From assembly GCF_024699945.1 (NCBI RefSeq), contig NZ_JAJOMY010000002.1, positions 186,001-250,000 on the forward strand: a stretch of DNA of 64,000 bases, given 5' to 3'. A program made the position numbers and the translations under genes. Of this stretch, positions 18,181 to 28,267 are shown in pieces (the stretch's first letter is position 1; each line of letters opens with the position of its first letter). Source of the DNA: Phenylobacterium sp. J426. GTDB taxonomy: Bacteria > Pseudomonadota > Alphaproteobacteria > Caulobacterales > Caulobacteraceae. The notes below the pieces were generated by a model. It worked only from the letters and a program-made list of their open reading frames with translations. It searched no databases and was not told the DNA's origin.

Positions 18181-21100
18181 ATGTCTGTGTCGAAGGTTCG
18201 TATCTGCCGGTCCGGCTTGCGGTCGGCGCTCCTGAGTTCTTTGGCCACGGCGGCGGTGTTCGCCGCCTCGCCCGCCTGGGCCGCCGCTGAACGCGCCATC
18301 AGCATTCCGGCCGGGAGGCTCGAAGCCTCCCTCGCCGCGCTGTCGGCGCAAACCGGCGATCAACTGGTCTTCGCACCTGAACTGGTGAAGGACCGGTCTG
18401 CGCCGGCTATCGCCGGGCGCTTGAGCACGGAACAGGCCATTCGCCGGCTAGTGGGGTCGGACGACATTGTCGCCACCCGCGTTGGCCCGCGGATGGTGGT
18501 GCTCAAGCGGCAAGCTCCGCCACCAGGGCCCGCCGCGCAGCCGGCCAAGCCGCCCGCGACCCCGGAGGCTTCCCGAGCGGCTCCGCCCCCTTTCGGAGGG
18601 ATTGACGGCGGCCCGATCCACACCGCTGAGACCGAGCCCGGGCGCGCGGCGCCCCATACCGTGTCGGAGCTGAGGGTCACCGGGTCGCACATTCGGGGCG
18701 GCAGCCCCGCGGCTCCGGTGGTCAGCCTGGATCGCAACGATCTCGAGCGCACCGGCCACTTTACCGTGGCGGCCGCGCTGCAGACGCTGCCCCAGAACTT
18801 CGCCGGCCAGTCGACGGAAGGCACGGTGACCACCCGGGCCGACGGCCTCGGCACCAACTCCGGTTATGGCGTCAGCGTCAACCTGCGAGGCCTGGGCAGC
18901 GACGCCACGCTCGTCCTCGTCAACGGGCGACGGCTGGCGGGGGGCCGGCAACAAGGGCGACTTCACCGACCTGTCGAGCATCCCAACGATCGCGGTGGAG
19001 AGGGTGGAGATCCTGCTCGACGGCGCGTCCGCGCTTTATGGCTCGGACGCCGTCGGGGGCGTCGTCAATGTGATCCTCCGCGAGCGTCTGGAGGGCGGCG
19101 AGCTTCGCGTTCGCGGCGGCGTGGGCGACGGCGGTTCGCCGCGGGAGGGTCTTCTCGGAGGGGCGGTTGGAAAGACTTGGTCCTCCGGGAGCCTGCTCGG
19201 GGGCTTTGAACTCTACCGCCGGGAGGCCCTGGTCTCCGATGAGCGGGATTTCGCCGCCACGTCCGATCTCCGCGTCTGGGGCGGAACCGACCGGCGGGAC
19301 ACCTTCAGCTTCCCCGGCAATATCCTGCGAGCCGATCCCGCGACGGGCGCCAGCACGCCTTACTGGGCGATCCCCGGCGGCCAGCCAGGGGTCGGTCTGG
19401 ACCCGGCGAGCTTCGCCCCGGGCGCCGTGAACCGCTTCAACCAGAACCAGGGTGTTGATCTGCTCCCGAGCCAGAGGCGATCGAGCGCCTATCTCGCCTG
19501 GCACCAGGAGCTTGGCCAGGAGCTGCAGCTCTCCGGGGATCTCCGGCACAGCTTCCGCAGCGTGAAGGTGACAAGCGGACCGTTGATCTCGACCCTGTCG
19601 GTGTCACGCAACAACCCCTTCTTCGTTTCGCCCAGCGGCGCGACCAGCCATCAGATTCAGTACGCCTTCGCTGAGCTTCCGAACCCGGAGATACGGGCCA
19701 CCACCGAGAGCCTGTCCGGAACGGTTGGGCTGGAGGCGCCGCTGTTCGGCGACTGGCGGGCTTCGGGTTACGGCGCCTTCGCCCAGGAGATCATCGAAGG
19801 ACGTACGACCGGCTCGCTCCATTCGCTGATACTCGCCGAGGCCTTAGGAAACCGGCCGGACAGCCCGGCGACCGAGTACAGCCCGGCGCGCGACGGATAC
19901 TTCAACCCCTTCGCGGGCCAGGCGGCGAACGCCCCAGCCACGCTGGCGGCGATCGGCTCCGGCTTCAGCCGCACGCGGTTCCGCAGCCGCGTCGCCTCGG
20001 TCAACGCCCAGGCGGACGGGTCCCTGTTCGACCTCCCGGGCGGCGAGGTGAAGGCGGCGCTGGGCGCGCAGGTCCGCCGCGAGACGTTCCGCCGAAGCGG
20101 GTCGACCTATGTGGCCACCGTCGCCCCGCAAGCCATCGACGGGCTCCAGACCGAGCGAACGGTCGCGGCGGTCTATGCGGAAGTGCGGGCGCCGCTGATC
20201 GGCGACGCCAACCGGCGCCCCGGCGTGGCGCGCCTCGAACTCTCCGCCGCTCTGCGCGGGGAGCGATACAGCGACTTCGGCGACACCTTAAATCCGCGTG
20301 TCGGCCTGCAGTGGACACCCATCGAGGGTCTCCTGGTGCGGAGCACCTATGGCGAATCCTATCGGGCGCCGGCGCTCCAGGAACTGGCCGAGTCGCGCAG
20401 CAATGGACCCGTCCGCTTGGCCTCAGGCGCGGACCGCATCCTCTCGCTGGCCCTGCAGGGCGGAAACCCGGATCTCGGTCCGGAAACCGCCACGACCCTG
20501 ACCGCGGGCGTGGACTGGACGCCAGCGGCTATGCCGGGACTGAAGCTCTCGGCGACGTGGTTCAGCACCAAGTTCAAGGATCGGATCGACCGACCCGCCT
20601 TCACCAACCGTACGGCCGCGCTCACCGACCCCCGTCTCTCGCCCTTCGTCCGGCGCATCTCGCCCGCGTCGAACGCCGCGGATTTGGCCTACATCACCGC
20701 GCTCCTCGCGGAGCCCTTTACCTCCACCGATCAGGGGGTGTTCGCTCCGACAGAGTACGGCGCCGTCGTCGACATGCGCTACGTGAACACCGCCGGGCTG
20801 AAGGTGAGCGGGCTCGACCTCCAGGCGAGCTACGCCTGGGCGGCGTTCGGCGGGAAGATGTCGGTCGGCGCCAGCGGCTCGCGGCTGCTGGATTACGAGC
20901 AGGCGATCACACCCGCCGCCGAGTACGTCGAGATGCTCGGCCAGCCCAACTTTCCCGCCAAAACGCGGGCGCGCGCGACCCTCGATTGGTCCCGCGGCGG
21001 GCTGAGCCTCGGTCTTGGCGGCGCCTACATGAGCGGTTTCCGCGATCTCCTGGGCCACTCGATCGCTGATCAGACGACGCTCGACGCCCAGGCGCGGTGG

Positions 21101-21271
21101 ACGACGGTCGGCGGCGGACTGTGGGAGGGGCTGGCCGTCAGCCTCAACATCCGCAACCTGTTCGATCAGCGCCCGCCGTTCTACGACAACCCCACCGGCT
21201 TCGGCTTCGATCCCGCCACGGCGGACGTGGTCGGCCGCTTCGTCTCCATCCAGCTCACCCGCAGCTGGTGA
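18181..21271 (+). CDS. TonB-dependent outer-membrane receptor with N-terminal STN signalling domain (one frameshift)
   Basis: About 1029 residues. Signal peptide (cleavage near AWA-AAE, about 35), STN signalling domain (about 38-108, IPAGRLEASLAALSAQTGDQLVFAPELV), proline-rich linker, plug domain from about 160 (VSELRVTGSHIRGGSPAAPV, LRGLGSDATLVLVNGRRLAG) and a long beta-barrel ending in a C-terminal aromatic (LTRSW). STN domains mark FecA-type transducers, matching the adjacent fecIR. In lasso loci with isopeptidases this receptor is expected to import the mature lasso peptide. The frame breaks in the G run at 18938-18944, with homology continuous on both sides. The stop overlaps the isopeptidase ATG (TGATG). 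Confidence 0.9.
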
Positions 21272-23740
21272 TGCGCCTCCTGGTTTGCGGCCGCCTTGCG
21301 GCCGCGGCCGTGTCGCTGCTCGCCTGCTCGGCGGCGGCGCGGCCGGTCACGGTCGATGATGTCCTCGCCCGCGAGGCCGTCGGCCGCGTGGCGCTGGGCG
21401 CCCGCTGGGCGGTACTGGAGCTGAGAGGCCCTTACGAGAGCGGTGCGGCGTTCGACTACGATCTGCGCAACGACATCCTGCGCACGGGCCTGCACGCGGT
21501 CGACCTGCGCCAGCCAGCCGCGCCGCGGCCGCTCTTCCAGGCGGACGGCGCGACTGCCAAGGCCGGCTACGCCATGGGCCCGCTCTCCCCCGATGGGGAG
21601 CGGCTCGCCGTGTTCCGGCTCTCCGACGGCGAATGGCGGCTGGGCGTCGCCGACATCGCCGCCGCCCAGGTGACCTGGCTGGACCTCACGCCGGAGCTCA
21701 ACCCGACCGGCGAGACCGTGCAATGGCTCGGCGACCATGCCCTGGTCGTGCTGACCGCTCCGGAGGGTCTGCTCCCCCTGGATTTGCGGCTGCGTCGCTA
21801 CACGCCGCTGCTCGCGGACCGGCGGCGCATCAATGCGCACGGCGGCGTCAGCGCTACGGTGCTGGGCAGCGGCCGATATCTCGACCAGACGCCCCAGGAC
21901 CCGCCGGGCCGCATGGTCCGCGTCGACCTGGCGACCGGCGCGGTCCGCACCCTGGCCGTTGGCCGCTTCACTGATCTCGAGATCTCCGCCAGCGGCCGCT
22001 GGATCGCGGCGTTTTCGGCCGGGCCCTTGATCCCGCTGCGCTCCGACCAGCCGGTGCAGGGGCCCCATGGGACCGAGACCCGCCGCACGCGGCTGTCTCT
22101 GGTCGATGCGCGAACCGGCGCCATCCGCCCGATCGCCCGGGACCACGACATGCTCCCGCAGCTCCTGCGATGGGCGCCGGCCGCCGACGAGCTGCTGGTG
22201 CTGGGCCGGGCCGACGGCCACCCGTGGAGCGCAGGCCGCCTGCTGCGGGTGGAGGCGTCCACCAGCGCCGTCCAGCCGCTCCTCGCGGTGCGCCCACATG
22301 TGAGCGGCCGCCCCGCAGCTGTCCGGGCCGGCTGGCTGAGCGGCCGGCCGGTGGTGTTCGGCACGGCCGCCAGCGCCCCACAGGACGCCCGGCCGGAGTG
22401 GTTCCGGCTTGAGCGGGACCGCGCCATCGGCCTCACCGCGTCTCTTCCGTCGCCAGCGCCTTCAGAGCCTTCCGTCCTCACGGATGCCGCGCTCTGGCTT
22501 CCAGCCGGCGATGGGGCCTGGCGCATTGGGCGCGACGACGCCCCGCGCCTGATCTCCGCACCCGGCGCGCGCCTGGCCATTCCCCTCGTTCAGGGCCTCC
22601 GGCGCCGGCGCGAGCAGTTTCCGCTAGAGGCGGCGGAGCCGCCGCCGTGGCTCGCCCGCGCCCCAGACGCGAAGTTGCTTGCGGCCGGCCCGCACGGGCT
22701 GGTGGTCAGCCGCTGGCGTCCGCGGTGGGGGGGAGGAGATCGCCTGGCGATCAGCCGCCGGCGACGTCACGCCGCTCCTGACGCTCAATCGTGGGCTCGC
22801 TGAGGTCGATCCCCCGAGGGTCGTCGCCGTGCCGCACGCTGGTCCTGGCGGAATCCCCCTCACAAGCTGGGTGCTGTTGCCCCCAACCCTCGCCCCGAAC
22901 TCGCCGCCACCGCCACTCGTGGTTTGGCCCTATCCCGGGTCTAGCTTCCCGACGTTCCCCGCCTATATGGACGTCCGGACCGGAGGCGGCCTGGAGACGC
23001 CGGCGCTGCTGGCCGGCCAGGGCTTTGCTGTGCTCATCCCGAGCCTGCCCGATGGAGATCAGGCGGAAGGGCCTGCGCCTGGCCTCGCGCAGCGCGTGCT
23101 CGAGATTGTGGACACGGCGACCCGGCAGCCGGATCTGCGCGGCGCCTTCGATCCTGCGCGCCTGGGCGTTTGGGGTGTAAGCTTTGGCGGCTACGCCGCC
23201 CTGGCGATGGCTGGCCAAACCGACCGGTTTTCCGCGGTCGTCGCGCAGGCCGCGCCCGCCAACCTGTTCAGCATGCACGGCAATTTCGGCTTGCGCCGGA
23301 TGGCCCTCCCCGAGGGAGGGCTCGGCGTCGCCCCTTCCGCCGGCTGGACGGAGGACTTGCAAGCGGACATGCGGGCGCCGCCCTGGGCGGCGGTGGACCG
23401 CTACGTCCGCAACAGCCCGGTGCTGCAGGCGGACCGCATTCGAGCCCCCGTGCTGATCTTGCACGGAGAGCTCGACACCATCCCCGTCAGCGAGGCCCAG
23501 CAGGTGTTCTCGAGCCTCTTCAGGCAGGGCAAGGACGCCATGCTGGTGGTCTACTGGGGCGAGGAGCACCGCATCGCCAGTCCGGGCGCGATCCGCGACT
23601 ATCACCAGCGCGCCTTCGCCTTCTTGGACGAGAACCTCAAGCCAGGCTCGGCGGCCGCCGGCGGCGCGCCGCATGAGCCGCGTCAGGCGCGTGCGTCTGC
23701 CAGTGTCTCACCCAGGCCTCGACCATGGCGGCGCCCATGA
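21271..23740 (+). CDS. atxE: Lasso peptide isopeptidase, AtxE-like S9 family (one frameshift)
   Basis: About 820 residues. Signal peptide (LAAAAVSLLACSAAA), an N-terminal beta-propeller-like region rich in PDGERLAVF and W-x-G repeats, and a C-terminal prolyl-oligopeptidase-type hydrolase domain. The catalytic triad is visible: Ser in GVWGVSFGG (23180), Asp in ILHGELDTIPV (23474), His in WGEEHRI (23567). AtxE enzymes hydrolyse the macrolactam isopeptide bond of their cognate lasso peptide. The frame breaks at a G7 run (22727-22733), giving a clean join to EEIAWRSAAGDVTPLL. The start shares one base with the receptor stop. The 3' end overlaps the convergent lasso C gene by 104 bp. Confidence 0.9.
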
Positions 23741-25424
23741 CCCGAGCCCCATCAGCTCGCCAGATGAGCCGGTCGACATCAAGGGCCGCGTCGAGAGCGG
23801 CCCGGTCGAGCACGCCTGCATTCGCCAGCACACCGTCCAAGAGGTAAGGCCGCAGGAAGTCCAGGCTCGTCGCCGCCCGGCGTGTGTAGAGGGAGGTGAG
23901 CGCGCCCTTCGAGCGGCGCTGGAGCACCGCGTCGGGCAAACGCCCGGCGAACGCCTCGCGCACCAGGCCGCGATCCCGCCCGTCGGCGACATGGCTCCAG
24001 GTGGGTATGGCCAGACACAGCTCCACGATCGGCTGCGACAGCAGCGGGTGCCGCAGGTCCGCCGCCGTCGCGCGCCGGCTTACCCCGGAGGCGGCCTGAG
24101 CCGCCGCGATCAACTCGATCTGAATCTGCTTGGCCGGCGGCAGCCCTCCGATGTCGGTGAGCCATGGATGGGCTGCCCGAGTCACCGGTTCCCGAGTTCT
24201 AGGCCCCCAAAGGACCGAGCCAGGCCCGTCTCCGCGACGCCTGGCGCGGGCGCCGCGCCGTACGGACCATATCGACCGGCGCAGCCATCGCGCCACATCG
24301 GCGGCGAACGGATCGGTCCACGACAGCCGGCCGTGCGCCCGGCGATAGTCGGCCACCACCAGGGGCGTCGGATGCTGGAAGAACAGGGCGTCGCCGCCGC
24401 TGCCAGTGAAGATCGCCGACGCCCCCAGGCCGGCCGCCACGTCAGCGGTGTGCCGGTCGCGATCGGGATCCAGCGCGTTGAAAGCGGGGCGAAGGCCGGT
24501 CGCAAAGGCGTCGAAGTCGGCCTCCGCGACCGGGACGATGGTCTTCGGATGCTCGATCAGGGGCAGGCCCGCCGAGGCGCACACCGAGCGGGCCCAGCCG
24601 CGTTCGTCCCCCTCCGGACGATCGCCATAGTAGTTGAGGCCCGTAAGCTCCGCCCGGCGCTCCGCCGTGGCGAGGGCGGCGGCGACGATCGCGGAGTCCA
24701 GTCCTCCGGAAACCTCGACCAGCGCAGGGCCGTCGTCGAGGACCAATCCGGCGCATCGCAGAACCTCGTCGCGCAGTCGCGCCTCGGCCTCTGGAATGGC
24801 GGTGTTGCCCGCATGGTCCTGCGGACGCCAGACCGCTTCCGCGGCCGCGGCGTCGCGTCCCATGGGCTGGAGGGCCCCGGGCGCCACCGTATGGTAGCCG
24901 ATCAGGCCGCACCGATCGACGGCGGTGAGCGGCCGACGCACAAAGTCAGTGATCGCATCCCAGTCCAGGGCGAGATCATGGGGGGCGAAGCTGGGCGGCA
25001 GACCGGCGACGTCGCTGGCGACCGCCACGAGCGCGCCCGATCGCCAGGTCGCCGCATCCAAGCTCCCCGAGGGATCGCGGAAGACCATGGGGGCTTCGCC
25101 CGGCCGGCGGATGAGGGCCACGTAGCGGCCCCAGCAAACGTCGCAGAGGCTGCGGGCCGCCTGCCAAGGCCCCTTCGCCCTGGCGAGCCCAGGAAGCCGA
25201 GCCCGGGAGGACCGCAGTCCGCCGAGAACCACGCCGCCCGCCCATGGGGTCACGTCCAGCGCCCGCCGCCGACCGCTCCACACCTCGAGACCCGGTTCAA
25301 AGTGCAGCGGCCGCCAGCCTTCGGCGGTCTGGAGCCATTCACGCCAACGCGCCGCCTGGGCGCTGGCCTCCGCCGCTTCCGCCGGCCAAGCGAAGGCCAG
25401 GTACTCGGGACCCTCAGACGACAT
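23637..25424 (-). CDS. Lasso peptide macrolactam synthetase (C protein, asparagine synthetase-like)
   Basis: 595 residues in an intact frame. The ATP-pyrophosphatase motif VSGGLDSAIVAAAL (about 238-251) and the GSGGDALFFQ motif identify an asparagine synthetase B-like adenylating enzyme. The N-terminal part (about 1-200) is a divergent glutaminase-like domain without the N-terminal Cys nucleophile. Lasso C proteins adenylate the ring Asp/Glu side chain and join it to the amine of core residue 1. The ATG (25424) overlaps the B stop (ATGTCGTCTGA), so B and C are coupled. Although the frame stays open upstream into B, the two are separate genes. Confidence 0.93.
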   Translation of the reverse strand: MSSEGPEYLAFAWPAEAAEASAQAARWREWLQTAEGWRPLHFEPGLEVWSGRRRALDVTPWAGGVVLGGLRSSRARLPGLARAKGPWQAARSLCDVCWGRYVALIRRPGEAPMVFRDPSGSLDAATWRSGALVAVASDVAGLPPSFAPHDLALDWDAITDFVRRPLTAVDRCGLIGYHTVAPGALQPMGRDAAAAEAVWRPQDHAGNTAIPEAEARLRDEVLRCAGLVLDDGPALVEVSGGLDSAIVAAALATAERRAELTGLNYYGDRPEGDERGWARSVCASAGLPLIEHPKTIVPVAEADFDAFATGLRPAFNALDPDRDRHTADVAAGLGASAIFTGSGGDALFFQHPTPLVVADYRRAHGRLSWTDPFAADVARWLRRSIWSVRRGARARRRGDGPGSVLWGPRTREPVTRAAHPWLTDIGGLPPAKQIQIELIAAAQAASGVSRRATAADLRHPLLSQPIVELCLAIPTWSHVADGRDRGLVREAFAGRLPDAVLQRRSKGALTSLYTRRAATSLDFLRPYLLDGVLANAGVLDRAALDAALDVDRLIWRADGARVMGAAMVEAWVRHWQTHAPDAAHAARRRRPPSLA

Positions 25425-26060
25425 GGATGGGCGTGTAGGCCGCGAGTTGATCCGGATGGTCGTCGAGGGCGACCTCGCCCACTTGCAGCCAGCAATGGGC
25501 GGCGAAGGGCCAGGTGCTGACACCAAAGCACCAGGCGGCGTCATGCCCGCAGCGCCGCAGGAAACACAGAAGGGCGAAGCTTCGGACGAGGCATTTGGCC
25601 GGAAGGGGAGCCAGACCGCCAAGCGCTCGAAGGCGGCGCTAAGCCGGGAGATCTCGTGGATGTCGGCGTGGGCCGGAACGCCGCGGCGATCGGCGGCGAA
25701 GCGCAGGACCTGCGCAAGACGGCGCCCACGGTAGCGCCAGAAAACGTCCCACAAGGCGCCGGCCAGGGCCCAAGCCTCGGGAACCGACAGATGCGCCTCC
25801 CGCCCGCCAAGCCGGGCGACGGTCGGCGACGGCAGGAGCGGTCTGCGCCCTTGAGACGCCGGCGTCGCCGACAGGAGGCCGGCGGCCGCCAGGGCCGCTT
25901 CGAGTTCTACCGCCCGCACCTGGCCGTCGCTCGTCACGCCCTCGCGCCAAGCGCCGGCGAGGCCTGGCAGGCAGAGGTAGGCGTCGCCGCCGACGTCGAG
26001 AAGAACGACGTCGTCGCCGAGCAGGGCGGCATGCACATCGGATCGCACCACGGGCGCCAT
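25414..26060 (-). CDS. Lasso peptide leader peptidase (B protein: RRE plus transglutaminase-like protease), frameshifted
   Basis: 215 residues if one base is restored. Residues about 1-80 form the PqqD-like leader-recognition element (VVLLDVGGDAYLCLPG). The rest is the B2 cysteine protease with Cys157 (AKCLVRSFALLCFLRR), His189 (WPFAAHCWLQVG) and Asp (EVALDDHPDQ). The frame is lost near 25600-25606, just before the catalytic Cys: CTCCCCTTCCGGCC lacks one C relative to the expected LPFPAKC. If real, the break abolishes leader removal; if a sequence error, the cluster is intact. B lies between the precursor (44 nt upstream) and C (11-nt overlap). Confidence 0.85.
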
Positions 26061-26103
26061 GGGCAAGAACGGGCACCGGCCGCGAAGCCGGCGCCGCGTC
26101 CAT

Positions 26104-26229
26104 TCAGGGCTTGAAATACAGACGGTCGTCGATCTCAACGGCGTTGCCGTCCAGTTCGCCGTACGTCGACGCCTTGGCGCCGCCCATGCGCAGAACACGG
26201 AAGCTCCGCAGGTTGAACAGCTTGGTCAT
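26104..26229 (-). CDS. Lasso peptide precursor (A), predicted core GELDGNAVEIDDRLYFKP
   Basis: 41 residues. The ATG at 26229 follows a strong AGGAAGGAGAT site; longer upstream reading is rejected on that basis. The leader is 23 residues and ends KASTY, placing Thr at -2, the position conserved in lasso leaders. The core of 18 residues starts with Gly and has Glu9, so a Gly1-Glu9 nine-membered-backbone macrolactam is predicted, with tail IDDRLYFKP and Arg13, Tyr15 or Phe16 as candidate steric plugs. Asp4 would be too close for a ring. The gene is followed at 44 nt by B and then C. Core identity is inference from motif and context. Confidence 0.9.
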   Translation of the reverse strand: MTKLFNLRSFRVLRMGGAKASTYGELDGNAVEIDDRLYFKP

Positions 26230-26310
26230 GGTGATCTCCTTCCTCTTGTCGCGAGGTGGCGACCGGTTGAGTTCACAACCTAAGGTGTGTGCATTCAAAC
26301 TATATTCGCT
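26230..26310 (-). promoter_or_regulatory. Promoter/leader region of the lasso A-B-C operon
   Basis: Between the GntR stop and the precursor ATG lie a -10-like TATAGT on the minus strand (26299-26304, weak -35) and an imperfect palindrome GGTTG-n6-CAACC (26265-26280) that could be an operator. The ribosome site AGGAAGGAGAT ends 5 nt before the ATG. The GntR regulator immediately upstream is the obvious candidate to bind here. Confidence 0.35.
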
Positions 26311-26946
26311 CTATTCAGGCGCGGCCCGACCGTCCGCTTCCAAAAGGGCGGCGAGCCGCTCCGCCTCTCGGATGCGCAAGCCATGGAACTGCCGCAGGAG
26401 GGTCAATCGATCGCTGCGGGACGCACCATCGGCTTCGATCAGGCGAGCCGCCTCTCCGGAGAGGTCGCTGAGCGCGCGAGCTTCCAGCCGCCGGACCGGC
26501 CCGAGCTGGACCTGCAGGACCCTGAAGGCGGAGACGAGCATCCGGCTCCCGGTGAGCAGCACCCATCGCCGGAAGAGCTCCTCGATCGCCGACACGGGCG
26601 CCCGTTCGACCGCCTCCGCCGTGGGGTGTGACGCGGCCCCGATCGTCCGGGCCGTGCGCCGCGGCTCGTGGGCGATGAGCAGATGGGCCAAGCTCATGCG
26701 GTACAGATCTGCAATGTCCGCAGCGCTCAGCAGCCGGACAAAGTAGCCCTGCCCCCTGCGATCCTCCACCAGCCCCTCGCCGGCTAGACGCGATAGCGCC
26801 TCCCTGACCGGGGTGGTGCTGAGTCGCAACTCGTCCGCCAGGTCGACGGCGATGATGCGCGCGCCCGGTCGGTAGTCGCCTGACTGCAGACGATCGCGGA
26901 GGTATGCCAACGCCATATGGAAGGGTTCGGCCTGGGGCTCGGCCAT
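26311..26946 (-). CDS. GntR-family (FadR-like) transcriptional regulator of the lasso locus
   Basis: 211 residues from the ATG at 26946; an upstream extension is low-complexity and was discarded. The N-terminal winged helix contains LAYLRDRLQSGDYRPGARIIAVDLADELRLSTTPVREALSRLAGEGLVEDRRGQGYFV, a complete GntR signature. The C-terminal part is a helical FCD-like ligand domain. It is transcribed in the same direction as A-B-C and ends 81 nt before the precursor start. GntR-type regulators occur near other proteobacterial lasso clusters. Control of the A-B-C promoter is inferred. Confidence 0.88.
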   Translation of the reverse strand: MAEPQAEPFHMALAYLRDRLQSGDYRPGARIIAVDLADELRLSTTPVREALSRLAGEGLVEDRRGQGYFVRLLSAADIADLYRMSLAHLLIAHEPRRTARTIGAASHPTAEAVERAPVSAIEELFRRWVLLTGSRMLVSAFRVLQVQLGPVRRLEARALSDLSGEAARLIEADGASRSDRLTLLRQFHGLRIREAERLAALLEADGRAAPE

Positions 26947-27125
26947 CACTTGCTCCGCTGACCTCAACAGGCGCGATGCGGAAGGAGGCGGACTGCGCCA
27001 TATCGCTGACAAGGGCGATATTTCCACTCCCGGCCCGGGCCGCCGGGGGCGCCCATCAATATTCACAATGTACGCCAGGGAATGGCGGGCGGCGCGCCGT
27101 CTTGGACGCCGCCGCCCGCCCGTCT

Positions 27126-28076
27126 TCAGACGGCCGGCGCGCTGAGAGGCTTGGCGGCGACGCGCAGGCATCGCACGCCGCGCCGCCGGGCAAGCTCCGC
27201 CAGGTTAAGGGCGGGCCCGAACGGCGGGGCCTTGGCCGAGGCCGCCGCGCCAAGGCTTTCGGGGAGCACCAGCACGCAGACCGGTTGCAGCGCCATCATT
27301 TGGTCGTTGGCGCGGAACGGGGCGGAGCGCCCGTGGCGATCGAAGTCGGGCCTGGCCAGGATCAGCTTGACCCGGTTCTGCTGCGCCCAGCGACGCGCGA
27401 TGCGCTCGCCGCCCTTGGCGCCGGTCAGCGCGAGGCTCATCTGGGGCCACTCGGCGCGGGCCCAGTTGAGGGCGTCGAAGATGCGGCAGGCGTCCTCCGG
27501 CGCATCGCTCCGGGGAGATGCTCGGAAGGCGACGACGAAGTCGCCGGGCTCAGCCGCCCCACGACGCCGGGCTTCGAGGGCGCGCAGGGCCGATCGCGCG
27601 TCGGCCTGGGCGGCCGTCTCAGTCCCGCCGCGGACGGAGCCGCGCCAGGGGCTCCAGACCTCGCCTGTGGCGCTGGCATAGACGGCGGCGGCTGCGTCGC
27701 GGACGCGTTCCACCGCCGCCACCGCCACGTCAAGGGCGTCCGCCCGCTGTTTGGCCTCCTGCAGGTCGACGTCGGCCACCTCGCTGCCGTCGAAGTCCCG
27801 GAGCAGGGCGGCGAGCGCCTCGCGCTCACGGTCGGCCTGCCGGTCCAGGCGCTGAACTGCGGCATGCAGGCCGCCGATGAAGGTCTCGCAGATCGTCTCG
27901 ACATGGTCTTCCAGCGCCGTGCCGAGCAAGGTGTCGAGCAGTTCGTTGGCCAGGGCTTGGCCGAGCTGCCGAAGCTGCGGCTCGGTTGGATGCGGACGAG
28001 GGTCCTGGAGGGCGGCGGTCAAGGCGTCGAAGGCGTCCAGCTCGGCGGCGTTGAAGTAGGTGGGCGAGGGGCGCAT
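27126..28076 (-). CDS. DUF2493 (YspA cpYpsA-related SLOG) domain protein
   Basis: 316 residues. A helical, charged N-terminal two thirds is followed by the C-terminal SLOG-like domain: MSLALTGAKGGERIARRWAQQNRVKLILARPDFDRHGRSAPFRANDQMM, VCVLVLPESLG, GPALNLAELARRRGVRCLRV. The family binds nucleotide-derived ligands and is frequent on alphaproteobacterial plasmids; its biological role is not established. The start is the ATG of MRPSPTYFNAAELDAFDAL, where family-like sequence begins. The frame is intact. Confidence 0.82.
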   Translation of the reverse strand: MRPSPTYFNAAELDAFDALTAALQDPRPHPTEPQLRQLGQALANELLDTLLGTALEDHVETICETFIGGLHAAVQRLDRQADREREALAALLRDFDGSEVADVDLQEAKQRADALDVAVAAVERVRDAAAAVYASATGEVWSPWRGSVRGGTETAAQADARSALRALEARRRGAAEPGDFVVAFRASPRSDAPEDACRIFDALNWARAEWPQMSLALTGAKGGERIARRWAQQNRVKLILARPDFDRHGRSAPFRANDQMMALQPVCVLVLPESLGAAASAKAPPFGPALNLAELARRRGVRCLRVAAKPLSAPAV

Positions 28077-28267
28077 GGGGGGGCTCCTGAATGAAGGGAT
28101 GAGCCGAGGCTCGCGCGACCCGCGCCGGGGCGGAGCGGCGGGCAAGGGCGCCGCAGGCGGCGTCAGCGAACCCTTGCGCGCCGTGTCCCGCGTCCGGCGA
28201 AGCTTCAGCCACCCTCCTCATCCCCTGCGACAGGCGCCCCCCGCTGCCCCCTCACCCCAGGCAGCCT

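Noticed and set aside
23673..25520. A 615-codon plus-strand frame opposite lasso C
   Set aside because: Arg/Pro/Gly-rich shadow of the real minus-strand gene without domains or a ribosome site.
23637..26198. A single 853-codon minus-strand frame that looks like a lasso B-C fusion
   Set aside because: The middle part is non-homologous. The catalytic B residues lie in another frame that ends in a TGA overlapping the C start, so it is two genes plus a frameshift.
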